In this document: positions 48,803-60,094 of the stretch, one piece after another
How positions within the stretch are numbered: position 1 is the first letter of the stretch
How the letters are laid out: the number at the start of each line of letters is the position of its first letter
From: Nigrospora sphaerica
Taxonomy: Eukaryota; Ascomycota; Sordariomycetes; Amphisphaeriales; Apiosporaceae
Direction of reading: 5' to 3'
DNA length: 64,000 bases
Assembly: GCA_018287875.1 (NCBI GenBank)
Contig: JAGVVL010000001.1
Coordinates: 5,146,001 to 5,210,000 of the forward strand
Notes under the pieces: model-generated
Told to the model about the DNA's origin: nothing
The model's input: the letters and a program-made list of their open reading frames with translations, nothing else
Database searches by the model: none
Program-made: the position numbers and the translations under genes

Positions 48803-51400
48803 GATACTCGCCCTCTGCAGCGGACGACTGCGGGGGATGAGTGGGTGAAGGGGGACGGATGGACCAAAGCAGCCGAGGACGCGGTGCAGCGCACCAAGGC
48901 TCGGCGTCCAAAGGTATGCGATCCTCGGCTCGTTATCCCCGGCCACACTCCCGGCCGGCATTTGGCAATCCCGGGGCAGCCAGATTTGGTGGTCTCGTTG
49001 AAGAACGGTTTCGAAGAACCGCGGCGTAACGCTAGCCAGGCCGTACCCGACATAATGGCTGCTACAGCACGGACAACTCTCTCCGAGGCGAAAGCCAACC
49101 CTATCCCTTGGGCATCCCCCCCACCTTCCTTGAATACGATGGTGTGGGCGCCGTGGGCGTCCGGGTCTTTGGTCATTACGTTCAGACCCAGCCGAAGCGG
49201 GACAAAATCAACGGCTCACTGAGCTCACTACGCCACAAACATGTGCACCAGGTGAGCCGTTTATTTTGTCCACCACCTCGCCAGCCGAACCAGGTCACCA
49301 GCCTGCCAGCCACTGGGGGGGGAAATAACAAGTCGGACCCTTAAGCACGGGTTTTTAGACTTCGTTTCGGATCATGACGTTGGCCGGCAGTCATGGGAAA
49401 GCCAAATCCCTCCCGTCCGATAGCCTCGCGGCGTGGCTCGCTCGGCTCGTGTCATGGTGAAAGGGGGGAGGGGCGCCTGTGGGCGCGGCTTCGCGGGCAC
49501 TAGCCCGTCGTCTACTAGCACGGCGACACACACACACCTTCTGGACGGCGAATAAGACGAGAGCCGGGTTTCGACCCCAGCGTAATGCGGTTTTGCCCCG
49601 CCGTGGCTTCGCGCGTGGTTCTGGATCTACTAGTTAGCAACTAGCCGGTAGGACCCTGGATTGCCGGGGGCTTTCTCGTCGAGCTCATGGGGCTGAGGGG
49701 CCCTTTAGGGGACGCCGCCTAGCGGCTCAAGCGTCACCTTCCGTCCCAAAGCTTGATGTCAGATTGAGTAAGGAGGCTACAAGTAGCCCCCTCGCGCACC
49801 GGGCTATGTTAGCCGGGTCGGATTGGGCAAAATATCGACGCGGCACGAGCATGTCGTCCGGGGTATAGCCCCCCGGGGCTTTGGGGCGTCCAGGGTCGCC
49901 AGGTCCCAGCGTTCCCGAGCCGCCGCCGCCACGGGGCAAAACGAAGACGGTGAGGGTGCGGGAAAACAGACACTGCCGGCGCGTGAACACTGCCAAAGGG
50001 CCCCGGGGCATGCCGGGGCTGTACCACGATGGCGACCTGACTAAAGCGCCGGCAGGTCATGGGGACCAGGATCTCGGCCAGACGGCGGCCAAGACTGCGA
50101 CTTGGCCCCTAAAGGCGCCCGGCGAACGGCCGACCGCCCCTCGAGGCGCGTAGCCAACCAGGCTCGCCAGGCACGTGTTGAAAGTCTCGGCCCGTCCGCG
50201 GTCTGGGAATAAGTACTAGAGAGCCCATGTGAAGGACCCAAGGCGGAAGAGGGGGGAGGCGGGAGGCGGTACAAAGCAACGAAGGAAGCGGCGGAGGAGA
50301 AAACAACAGCAGCGAGGATAGGGGAGCCTCGCCAAAGCTCGCGGGCATTCCCTCTCGCTTATCGGGCCACAGCCTGATCCAAGGAGACAAGTGTGTTGCG
50401 CCTCTATACTCTGCCGCGGCCCGTGTCGCGGAAAGGCGCACCTCGACCGGCCTCGGTGGCGTGGCCGAGGGGAGCCCCGCCGGCGCCCACCGGCCGCGAG
50501 AGGTTCACGATCATCCGGCGCCGCTCAGCTTGGGCTCGGGCTCGTGTACGGGATCCCCTTGTTTAAGGTCGGTATCTGGGGTGAAACCCGTCCTCCCGGC
50601 AGCGGACAATGGCGCGGTGGTCGACGGGCCGAGCTTCGGCTGACGCCTCGGTCTCTCGGGTCAGGGGGAAAACTGTGGTCGACGATGAGCCGATTATCCG
50701 GCCCGGTGCCGCGGCGATGGCGGGAGGCCGCGGAACCCCAAATACCGTGGGCACCGGTGGGCACGGGGGGTTCGTCGGAGTAGTCGATGGTGCTACAGAC
50801 CTCGGTCCTCCTACTGCCATCGCTTTGCGAGGGGTTGGCCCGGCCGTCTTTGCCCAGCTGGGCTGTGAATTTGGGTGTGACTGGCTTCCGATTTCTTAAT
50901 GGAACGAGGTGTGTGAGCGGCACGGGTCTCTATTGCCAATATTGTCTGACAACGGAAGCCCCCTGTGCCCTGCAGCCACGGCTGCCGCGATATTGGGGCA
51001 TGTGCGGCCTCGGAGACTTGCGTAGGATCCGTGTATAGACGCGGTGCCCGACGTACAAGCCGGGACAAGATGTCGACAGCACGAGACGTGACCGACTACT
51101 TGCTTTCGTCGTGTTTGAATCACATATCCGCCACTTGGGGCGTATGGGGTCCAACGGCATGCATCCTCTTTCTATTTTGATCAGACGGCTTACGACAGAT
51201 GACAGCTCGCTTAGGGGGGTTGGGGGCAACCGCGAGTGGTTTACTTTGCTTCGAACCGCGTGGCCCAGTCTTCGGCTTGCGAGAGTTCAAGAACTCTCCG
51301 ATATTATGTCTGGCCATACACCCTTCACATAGGAACTGACGACTATCTATCTTTACGTGGACGGGGCCGCATAGGGCAGACAGCTGGTTCCGGTCACGTA
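48803..51400. other. Gene-free GC-rich region between rhodopsin-like and sulfotransferase-like genes
   Basis: No gene is supported. Around 49430-50160 the sequence is G/C-rich with short CTACTAG/CTAGCC words and a 94-codon minus frame (49727-50011) rich in Arg, Gly and Pro. It may be a fragment of a mobile element, but I cannot name one. Confidence 0.4.
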
Positions 51401-52472
51401 TCAACGCCATCGGAGGCCCGGCAGCGGCCGTCGCGACGCCCTGAGCAGATACCACGCCGCCGCTCCTACTACAGTGGCCGCCGACATGGTCACGATGGTC
51501 AGGGTCTTTCGAACGGCGGGCGCCAGGACCATCTGCGCGGCCACGTGGAACTCGGCCATGGCGTTGGAGCGGGGGTACTCTTGGTCGGGGACGGGCCGGC
51601 CGAGAAAGCGGCAGATTTCCTCCCAGCCGAAGCCCCTGTCCAGGTCGAGCACGAGCACCCGTTCGGGCGGCACGAGGGCCTCGACCGTGTTCATGCTGCG
51701 CCGGTCCCAAGTGTCAGAGTTGCTGGTTCCCGGCGTAAAAGGGGGCGGGGTTTTCAAGAACGTACTACTCCACGTAGCTCTGCTGCACTCGGTCCGAGAA
51801 GGCAGCGTCGTGCGGGTGCAGCCCGCGCGACCAGCGAAAGGTCATGAGGCGGAACATGCGCTCGAGCTCCCGGACGAAGCCGTCGCAGCACCGGGCCGCG
51901 TTCAGGGGCCACTCGTGCAGCCGGGCGTAGTAGTGGCCCAGCGAGCCCGCGAGGGAGCGGGCGAAGGACCCGGGGCTCCGGCGCGTGAGGAGGAACTTGA
52001 CCGTCGGGTCGTCAAGGTACGTTCGGATACCGCTGGCGCCCAGGTAGCAGGGCGTCTCGATCAGGCACTGGGCCCGGGCCCGGGTTTCAGCAGGCGGCGG
52101 ACGGGCGAGCGAGGAAGGGGGGACCTTACGTCGTAGCCGCCAAAGAGCTTGTCGAGCTCGGCCCTCGTGAAGGGCGCGTCGGTCGAGCTCGCCACCATGG
52201 CCTCCTCCAGGGCCTTCATCTGAGGCACGCCATGCGGCAGCAGCTCCGAGATGTGGAACGGCCGATAGCCCAGTATCCTCAGAGCCTGGAAGAGTCCCAA
52301 CGTGCCGGTTCTAGTCACCCAGTGAGTCGTTGTGTCTTTCCCGCGGTCGTGGGGAGGGCTGTTTCTTTCTTTGCGGTTCCTCACCTACTCACCTACTGGC
52401 CCCGAGTCCCACCACCCTCATGGGCAAGACCGGGGAGGGATCGGGCAGCTTGTCGAGAGCAGTGCGAGACAT
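51401..52472 (-). CDS. Sulfotransferase-like P-loop protein (Sulfotransfer_4 type)
   Basis: Model: complement of join(51401-51695, 51766-52067, 52130-52310, 52393-52472), 285 aa. The N-terminus gives MRVVGLGASRTGTLGLFQAL. It matches the GLxRTGTxSL phosphate-binding loop that binds PAPS in this fungal family, although here Ser precedes the Arg. Further family features are ILGYRPFH, DDPTVKFLLTRRSPGSFARSL (the 3'-phosphate loop, split here by my reading) and LVLDLDRGFGWEEICRFLGRPVP near the C-terminus. The last ~30 residues form a membrane helix (TIVTMSAATVVGAAAWYLL), so the protein is probably tail-anchored. Introns are 82, 62 and 69 nt. It is divergent from the glycosyltransferase gene. True sulfotransferase activity is uncertain in this family. 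Confidence 0.82.
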
Positions 52473-53059
52473 TTCAGAGGCCTCGGTCTGTCGGTGTACA
52501 GATGCGGTTGAGGCAAGCTCCAGGAACGATGGCGACTGGGGGGGGAAAGAAACCCCAAGCATGCCGTGCAATGTAGTTCGGTCTTCCCGAAATCGGAAGC
52601 ACGATAACATGGGCCGCTTCACCTTCAGCAGCACGTTGGCGGGGGGGGGGGGAGAGCCATGCCCTTGGATCCTCCCCACCCCCGGACCTGAACCCTATCA
52701 CGAACCCCTGGCGACACCTCCACCCGACCCAAAGGCCTGACTCGTTTATGGGTCCCGGCACTATCGCCGACGCCTGAGCATGTCGGTAAGTAGAAAGCTT
52801 ATTTGTATCTGCTGCCAAGATGGCCGGACCATCAAGGCCAGGAACGTGAGAGCGGCAGTCTCGTGACCGCTGCGACCAGGAACCCCCCGCCCAAGCCTAG
52901 CTTCGTCAGCGGCGGGTTCGGTACCGGGGTGGCCGATATCGTGGCACGGCGGGCGTACAAGTCAACCGTGTGCGGCGGACCGGCCCTCACGTCTTCGGTC
53001 GTCGGCGGCCAGTCTGTGTCGACATCACCGTGAGCGTCATCGATAGCAAAGCCCTCACC
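52473..53059. promoter_or_regulatory. Divergent promoter, sulfotransferase-like / glycosyltransferase
   Basis: A 587-bp gap lies between opposite start codons, and the shared promoter suggests co-expression within the proposed cluster. A G-run (about 13 G) near 52640 is the only striking feature. No binding site is assigned. Confidence 0.5.
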
Positions 53060-54340
53060 ATGGCGGACCGCGCAGACGAGCCGCGCAACGGCGGTACGCC
53101 GTCCTGCAAGTTCCTCCTCCATACCTTCTACGCCACCGGCCATGTGCTGCCCATGCAGGCCGTCGCGCAGGCCCTGGCCCGGCGGGGGCACGAGGTGGTG
53201 TGGCTGGCGAGCCCCGAGCAGGAGGCGCGGGTGGTGGCCTCGGGGGCGCGCTTCGTGGCGACGCGCGAGGTCGCCGAGGCCGACGAGGCGCTGCGGACGA
53301 CCGAGGCGACGACGCTCGAGGGCTGCGCCGAGGCCCTCTTCGGACGGCGCCTGCTGGCCCAAGTGGCCGACCTGCGCCGCGTCCTCGCCGGCTTCGCGCC
53401 CGACTGCCTGCTCAACGACGCGCTCCCCCAGGGCGCCGCCGCGCTCCACGAGCTGGGCGAGGTGCCCTTCTTCGCCACCCTCGGCGTCGTCCCCATGTAC
53501 CTGCCCGACGCCGGGCCGCCCGAACCGGCCTCGGCGCTGGGCACGCTGATGCGCCGGCCCCGGTGGACGCTGCCGGTGCTCAACCCGCAGCGCGCGGCGC
53601 TGGGCCTGAAGCCGCTCGCCGAGGAGGACCGCTACATCCAGTACAGCCCGCTCCTGCACCTCCAGGCCTCGTGCCCGGCGCTCGAGTACCACGCCGCCAT
53701 GCCGCAGACGCGCTACGTCGGCCCGCTCGTCAGCCAGCCCGGGCCCGGCGCGCCGGAGCCGCCGGCCTGGTGGGACGACGTGGTGCACGCGGGCCGCCGG
53801 CGCGTCGTCGCCATCACGCAGGGCACCTTCGCCACGGACCCGGCGTCGCTGGTGCTCCCGGCCCTCGCCGCCCTGCAGGACGACGACTCGCTGCTCCTCG
53901 TGGTGCCGTCGCCGCACGAGGCCGCCATTCGCGCCCGCCTGGCGGCCGGCGGGCGCGGCGACGGCGGCCTCGCCCCCAACGTGCGCCTCGCCGCCTGGGT
54001 CCCCTACGCGGAGCTGCTGCCGCACTGCCGCGCGCTCGTCACCAACGGCGGCTACGGCAGCGTCACCCAGGCCCTGGCGGCGGGCGTGCCCCTCGTCTGC
54101 GCCGGCGCCTCCGAGGACAAGAAGGACACGGCCGCCCGCGTCGTCCACGTCGGCGCCGGCATCGACCTCGGCACCGAGCGCCCCGACGCGGCAAGCGTGC
54201 GCGCCGCCGTCGCGACGCTGCTCCAGGACGAGAGCTACCGCACCAACGCGCGGAGGGTCGGCCAGGAACTGAAGGCCCAAGGCGGCGCCCCAAGGGCCTG
54301 CGAGCTTCTGGAGGCGGCCGTGGCTGCGTCGCGCCTGTGA
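53060..54340 (+). CDS. UDP-glycosyltransferase (GT1, macrolide-glycosyltransferase-like)
   Basis: One exon, 426 aa. GT-B fold enzymes of this kind transfer a sugar from a UDP-sugar to a small molecule. The N-terminal acceptor domain begins FLLHTFYATGHVLPMQAVA, with the catalytic-type His in the GH motif, then ALARRGHEVVWLASPE. The C-terminal donor domain carries NGGYGSVTQALAAGVPLV followed by an Asp-Lys-Lys-Asp segment at the usual place of the sugar-contacting D/E-Q pair. I prefer the ATG at 53060 because the frame upstream only offers GTG. Third-codon positions are almost all G or C and there is no intron. Both are unlike most neighbours and compatible with bacterial ancestry, though DMATS here is similarly GC-rich. 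No signal peptide or membrane anchor is visible. Confidence 0.9.
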   Translation: MADRADEPRNGGTPSCKFLLHTFYATGHVLPMQAVAQALARRGHEVVWLASPEQEARVVASGARFVATREVAEADEALRTTEATTLEGCAEALFGRRLLAQVADLRRVLAGFAPDCLLNDALPQGAAALHELGEVPFFATLGVVPMYLPDAGPPEPASALGTLMRRPRWTLPVLNPQRAALGLKPLAEEDRYIQYSPLLHLQASCPALEYHAAMPQTRYVGPLVSQPGPGAPEPPAWWDDVVHAGRRRVVAITQGTFATDPASLVLPALAALQDDDSLLLVVPSPHEAAIRARLAAGGRGDGGLAPNVRLAAWVPYAELLPHCRALVTNGGYGSVTQALAAGVPLVCAGASEDKKDTAARVVHVGAGIDLGTERPDAASVRAAVATLLQDESYRTNARRVGQELKAQGGAPRACELLEAAVAASRL

Positions 54341-54803
54341 CGGGTTGAGAGGGTGATGAAGTACTACTCCGGTAATTTGGCTAAGTGCGCACTACCGACC
54401 TACTCAAGTACTTGGGTACTTGCCTGCCTCTTCTTGCTGATGTACTGCAATTTAAGAATCCGGGGTAGATTTATAGATACGTCTCTTGACTCGGACTTTG
54501 TACAATCAGATACGGTTGGCCAATTCACCCAAACTGTTATGCCGTCGATCCGGACTGGCACTCATGTCAGGTAGGCTTCGCAGCAGGCAATCAGACTGAT
54601 GAGTCCTCGCATGGGATGTTTATGTACTCAAGTGCCTTTCACACCTAAACCAAGAGGTAGTTTACTAAGCCTCATGCCTTCGACTACTTCTTTGCCGTAC
54701 GCCTCCAACAATTGGTGAGACTCGCGCCCCCCCCCCCCAACAATCACCAAAAGGGGCAATACAATCTCAACTGCCAAGGCAAGGACAATCAAAGGGTATG
54801 ACG
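54341..54803. other. Convergent intergenic region, glycosyltransferase / prenyltransferase
   Basis: Holds both 3' flanks. It is clearly less GC-rich than the two genes. Two tandem TACTTGGG-like units lie near 54407-54421 and a C-run lies near 54730. No gene is seen. Confidence 0.55.
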
Positions 54804-56325
54804 TCACTTCCCCGGCGCTCCGTTCCTCCGAGCATGAATCATGTCGCGCTCGCAGTCAAAAGTTTGGGGGCTGAGATACGTAACGACTCGCAGCTTGTTC
54901 TTGTGCAACGCGCAGCCGACGTAGTAGTGGCTTCCGCAGCGGCCCTGGAGCGTTTCCTGGTCGCTGAGGCGGTGAGAAGGAAAGGTCAGCGGGCAGTTCC
55001 CAATGCCAATGTGTTCCGGCAGTATCGCGGCGAAAGGGGAGCTGAAAGGGAAAAAAAAAGGGGGGTGGAAAAGGAGGAAGGGGGCGGGGCGGGGATCCGG
55101 CTTACAAGATGGCCTCCAGGGCTTTTTCGTAGTTTCGCATCATCGAGTCGGAGCGGCGGGTGCTGAAGAAGCGGCGCAGGCGCGCGAGCACGTCGGCGTC
55201 GCTCTTGCAGAAGTAGGCGGGCGAGATGTAGACCTTGGGCGAGACGTCCTGGTGGCAGCCGACGGTGTAGTAGAAGCCGGGGCTCGCGCGGCCGGGGGCG
55301 TCGGCGGGCAGGACGTCGGGGGCGCCGGCGAGGAAGACGTTCCAGAAGTCAACGAGGTCGGCGAGTGCGCCCTCGCCGCCGCCGAGCGCGAGCCGTCCGC
55401 CGAGCGTGAGGGCGTCGAGGAGGTAGGCGACGGTCGTGTGCGGCGCGCGCACGTAGACCTTGAGCCGGGCCTCGGCCGGCCGCAGGCAGTCGAGGCCGAC
55501 GATGCCCGTCTCGAAGCCGTACCGGGCCGTGCCCTCGTCGAGGTAGGCCAGCAGCGGCTCGACGCGCAGCGCCGCGTACTGCGGCAGCCGCCGGATCGCC
55601 TGCTGCACCAGCCGCAGGTTCGTCGTGCCCAGCTCCTCGGCCTTGAGCCCCGGGTAGATGTACATCTTCATGACGGGGCCCGTCTTCTCGAGGTCCAGCG
55701 CCACCACCGTGCCCGCCTTGGGCGTCGTCTCCTCGATGAACTCGGCCGCCGTCCGCGTGCGCACCATGTCGTCCTGCGGCAGGATCTGCCGCGTGAAGTG
55801 CTCGTACCACTCGAGGTCCAGCCCCGGCACCATCTGCTGCTCCCGCAGCCTGGCGATCCACGCGTCCGTCGCGTACCGGTTCAGCGGGTCGAGCGGCGTG
55901 CCGGCGTGGGCGCCGATGGGCTCGAACGAGTACCGCACCGTCGCGCGGTCGCCGGCGCCCCATTCCCAGCTGAAATCAATGGGGGTCGAGTCGGGAGTGC
56001 CGGGGCTGCGCCACCTGCGGACGTTGCCGTTCTCGTCCGGCGCCGGCCCCAGTTCCGGCGCGACAAACAGAGCGTAGAATATGAGCTCGCGGTACTGCTC
56101 GGCCGCCGTGTAGCCCGCCTGCTGGAGGAGCTTGGCAAACATCCGCCCCGTCCGGTCCCACCAGAACTGGGCATCCTCGGACCGGAAGTTGAGCGTGTGG
56201 TTCACATAGCTCCATGGATCGTGGACCTCGGCTGCCGGCTGTGGTGCGTCCCAGTTCTCCTTGGAGCGCGATAGGCGTGGTATTTCAGGTGTCGCCCCCG
56301 TCGAGCTCTCGACAACAGCCGCCAT
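54804..56325 (-). CDS. DMATS-type aromatic prenyltransferase
   Basis: Model: complement of join(54804-54963, 55106-56325), 459 aa, the normal size for the family. These soluble ABBA-fold enzymes attach a dimethylallyl group to indoles, tyrosine or other aromatics without a DDxxD motif. Family features are FWWDRTGRMFAKLLQQAGY near residues 55-73, YRELIFYALFVAPELG, PIDFSWEW, VVALDLEKTGPVMKMYIYPG near 220, and the late FYYTVGCHQDVSPKVYISPAYF. The second exon supplies the last strand (HYYVGCALHKNKLRVVTYLS), without which the fold is incomplete. The intron is 142 nt and contains a second, out-of-phase CAG. Third positions are strongly GC. The substrate cannot be read from sequence; tryptophan derivatives are the commonest in the family. 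Confidence 0.94.
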
Positions 56326-58378
56326 GACGTTTTCGTGGGGGGGTGGGCGAAGAAGACCTCCTATTCGCCGACTTCCCTAACTGTAGACCGTCGGAAGAAT
56401 CTGGTCGGCTTGTACCGGTTTATACCAAACAGTCTGGACGAGAGAGGCAGTACAGCCGTAACACAGCCGATTCCGGAGCTCTGGTCTGTACTCCTTGGTC
56501 GATACAGTAGAAGTGGCGGTGGCTTTCCGACGGAGTGTGCGTTAAGTAGCGAGTACTTGACCACTTACTTATACCGGCCGCTTATAGTCACCCTCCATTC
56601 CATGCTCCAAGAACCCGAAGCCTCCTGGGTCATAAAGTGGCAAGTACAGTCGGCACTGAGATCATTAGTACGCAGGAGCATGGTACGCCTCATACGGGCT
56701 TGGCTTGTGACCGGCCCTGGCCGGTGGGACGGCAGGCCCTGTATCGGGGGGGACATCTCCGACGGCAAGGCGCCGGCACTCGCCTTTTACACGCCCTACG
56801 CCACCTTCATTGTTCGGCTGCCGTCTCTTTGGCCTCGAAGTAGACAGGGGCTGGACGAAGCAGTGTAGAGCGCGCCCCGACACACCTGCGATGGGGCCAG
56901 ATACCTGGGGTGAGTACAGGTTTTCGCCCCGAACACACGACGGCCGGCCAGGTCCTGATACCTCCAAAGCGGCGGAGGGTATGGGCGGCGCCGGCTATGG
57001 AGCCCGAGCGAGGCTCATCTGGGGTAAAAGGTCCGTCGACGAGTCAGCACTTCTCCACGGTGGGCATCTTACAACCCTCTTCCTCGTCCTGTTAACTCGT
57101 GAAAAGGTCCGGTTTTCGCTCGCTGAAACCGGGGTTCCTGCTCGTGGGCATTCTTCAACGGCTGCGCGATAGGGGTCTCTGCGTGCCAACCTTCTCTCAC
57201 CTACCGTATCGGGAACGTTATCCGTTGTACTTTTGGGCGAGAGGCGGGCACGCTCGAAAGCACCTCGCATATTTTTACGAGGCAGTGAAACGGCTGCAGA
57301 TGCAATCCTTAATAGGAATCAGTACGATTGCACAACTACGTCTCGGTAGAGACGTGCGGACCAGCCGGAGACAAGTCAAGTGTGTACTCTCTCACAGAAT
57401 GGGGTGGGGAGTAAGCCGAGACGGTACTTGACGTGCAAAAGCAGTTGAACGGGTGACGAACCCTTTTTGGGGGGGGGGGCCTTCTTCTCCTCTCCTTTAG
57501 ATACCGGGGAAATGGTATTCAGTCATGGGACACTTCTATAACACGGGATGACCCTGCCACCCTCCCGGACCTCCTTCCTGTTCCCATGGCCTTGGCTTCC
57601 AGTCGATCCCCTGGATGGCTATAATGACCTTCCACGATAGGTCGTTGACGCCCTTATCTCAACTCGGGCCATACGAAGACACTTGTTCCCCGAGAATCGG
57701 CTCGCGGCGTACCACGCGTGAGGCACCGTCTAGGATTGGCGCAAAAGCCCCGTCTTGGTTCCCCTGGTTCCAAAACTGGGACGACGGTGTTCGCCGAGAC
57801 TGGGATGCTGGACGACCCACCGAGCCCCGGGGAAAATGGACGAGAACCTCCCATGACCGTCGGTTAGATACGACAGGCAACTTTCCACACCCCAATGTGT
57901 ACTTGCCGATAAGAGAAAGAAATGGGCTTGTCCGTATGATGCCAAAAATCAATAGCCAGGGCCCCCTAGAAATAGATAACAGGAAAGAAACAACGCCGCA
58001 CGTTGAGCGACCAGACCCATACCTGAGGTCTAGGTCGGCAGGCGAAATAAGCTTTGGTCTAAACAACCTTGCTCCATAAGAGTGGATGCCGGTATAGAAG
58101 AAGTTGCATCCACTGGACGGGAAGACCATGTACTTTTACTTAAAACGAGCGACTGCCCATCAACCCAACGCACTCGGTAAGATGGGGTGTAATGATAAGC
58201 GAGCATGAGGTAGCCTGGTCCTAAAATCCCCGTGACCTCCTAAACGTGCGGAGTCCTGCCGCCCTTCTTTCTTCGGGCCCAGCCCGACAGTCCATCGTCG
58301 TCTTCTTCGGGAGGGAGCGTGGGTAGGGCTTACAGCCGCAACCGTCCTCACTGCCCCCCCCGGTAGGCCATCACCAGT
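56326..58378. promoter_or_regulatory. Divergent intergenic region, prenyltransferase / P450
   Basis: About 2 kb between opposite start codons, so promoters of both genes lie here. A G-run (about 11) occurs near 57470. A 154-codon frame at 57615-58079 (+) has no recognisable domain and is not called. The stretch is large enough to hide a small multi-exon gene. Confidence 0.45.
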
Positions 58379-60094
58379 ATGACTGGCATGGCCTGGTCCG
58401 GCCTCTTGTTGGCCGCCGAGGCCGTCCTGCTCTGGATCGTGGCCAAGCTCGTCTACAACCTCTGCTTCCACCCCCTGCGCCACTACCCGGGACCCTTTCT
58501 GGCCCGGGCCACGAGGCTTTACCACGCCTACTACGACGTCAAGGGCGTCAGCGTGTGGCGGGTCAAGGAGTGGCACGAAAAGTACGGCCCCGTGGTGCGC
58601 ATCGCACCCGACGAGCTGTCGTACACGGACAGCCAGGCGTGGCCGGCCATCTACGGTGTGACCCCCTCACCCCCCCTCTTCGCGGCGCGTGAAAGAGGTC
58701 AACGGCCCCCGTCTCTGACCATGTTGGTTCGGTTCAGGCTTCCCGAGCAAGGACGGCACGGGCAACTTCGAAAAGGACGCCCAGTGGTGGAACAAGAGCG
58801 TCACGGGCGTGCTCAACATCCTGGATGCCGACGACGACTGCCACCGGCGCATGCGGCGTCTCCAGAACCCGGCCTTCTCGGACAAGGCCTTGCGCTCCCA
58901 GGAGCGCGTGCTCCGGGGCTACGCCGACTTGCTGATCCACAAGCTGCAGGGCCTGGCCTCGGACCCGGAGCAGCCGGCCGTCGACATGGTGGCCTGGTAC
59001 AACTTTGCTACCTTCGACATCATCGGTGACCTCGCCTTCGGCGAGCCCTTTTACTGCCTCCGGGACGCCGTGTGGCACTGGTGGCTGAGTGCCGTGTTTG
59101 AGCTGTTCCAGGACGGCGTGTTTCTGCGCGCGGCCCGGCGCTTTCCTCGCCCGCTTTCCGACCTGCTGGCGTGGCTGTGCATCCCCAAGCAGCTGGTCAA
59201 GACGAGGATGGACCAGTTCATGTTCACGGCCCAGAGAGTTAACACGAGGCTGGAGCAAAAGACGGAACGGCCCGACTTCGGTGAGTCTTTTCCCGCCCGA
59301 CCGCGGGTCCCGGCGCGGGTGGCGGCTGACTCTCCTAGTGTCCTATATCCTCAAGGTCGAGGGGGAGAAGGGAATGTCTCTCGAGGAGACGTACGTCTGT
59401 GCCCAGGTCCTTATCGTAGCCGGGAGCGAGACCACGGCCACGGCGCTGACCGGCGCCACGTATCTCCTCCTGGAGAACCGCGACGCGCTCCGGAAGCTGA
59501 CGGGCGAGATCCGGAACCGCTTCGAGAAGGAGGACGACATCACCATTCAGAGCACCGCCGAGCTCCCGTACCTGGGCGCCGTCGTGCAGGAATCCCTGCG
59601 CCTCTTCCCCCCGGGCCCCGCCGTGTTCCCCCGCGTCGTTCCCCCGGGAGGCCGCACCGTTTGCGGCCGGTTCGTGCCCGGCGGCTTTACCGTCGGGGTG
59701 CACCAGCTGTCGGCGAACCGGTCGGCTCGAAATTTTGCCCGGCCCGAGCGTTTCCATCCCGAACGCTGGCTCGACGATCCGCGCTTCGGCCAGGACGACA
59801 GGGCCGCCTGCCAGCCCTTTTCTTTTGGCCCCCGCAATTGCATCGGCAAGAAGTAAGCCCGCGGCCACCCAAACGCAGTGTACCACCGGCTAACCCCCCC
59901 CTGCGTACAGCCTCGCCATGGCCGAGCTCAAGACGGTCCTGTCCCGCATCATTTGGAACTTTGATATGAAGCTACACCCGGGTAGTGTCGGGTGGCTCGG
60001 CAGACAGAAGGCCTACACCAGCTGGAAGAAAGAGGAGATGAGGGTCGTTCTCTCGCCCAGGCCGCGGGCCGAAGGTCTCGGGGTTGGATGGTAA
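58379..60094 (+). CDS. Cytochrome P450 monooxygenase
   Basis: Model: join(58379-58655, 58738-59280, 59339-59852, 59911-60094), 505 aa, all phases consistent. An N-terminal membrane helix (LLLAAEAVLLWIVAKLVY) anchors it in the ER. A proline-containing hinge (HYPGPF) follows. The I-helix oxygen-activation motif is AGSETT at residues 301-306. The K-helix ExxR is ESLR at 358-361. The PERF region is FHPERW. The haem loop is FSFGPRNCIG with the Cys ligand at 441. All catalytic motifs are intact. Introns are 82, 58 and 58 nt; the last one falls right after the haem loop, a common place in fungal P450s. The N-terminal HPLRHYPGP and SYTD segments resemble the CYP65/isotrichodermin C-15-hydroxylase-like group, but the CYP family is not assigned. 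Its likely job is oxidation of the prenylated product. Confidence 0.95.

Noticed and set aside
49555..49620. tRNA-like T-arm (minus strand, CTGGG stem with CCCGG)
   Set aside because: The T-loop lacks the usual TTC start, and no matching acceptor stem or D-arm lies at the right distance upstream.
52832..54348. 482-codon minus frame and 382-codon alternative plus frame over the glycosyltransferase
   Set aside because: Very high GC removes stop codons in all frames. The conserved GT1 motifs are only in the 53060-54340 frame.
55003..56274. 423-codon plus-strand frame opposite the prenyltransferase
   Set aside because: Same GC effect; the DMATS motifs lie on the minus strand and the antisense product has no domain.
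57615..58079. 154-codon open frame between the prenyltransferase and P450
   Set aside because: No domain, signal or biased codon use is seen, and it lies in a divergent promoter region.
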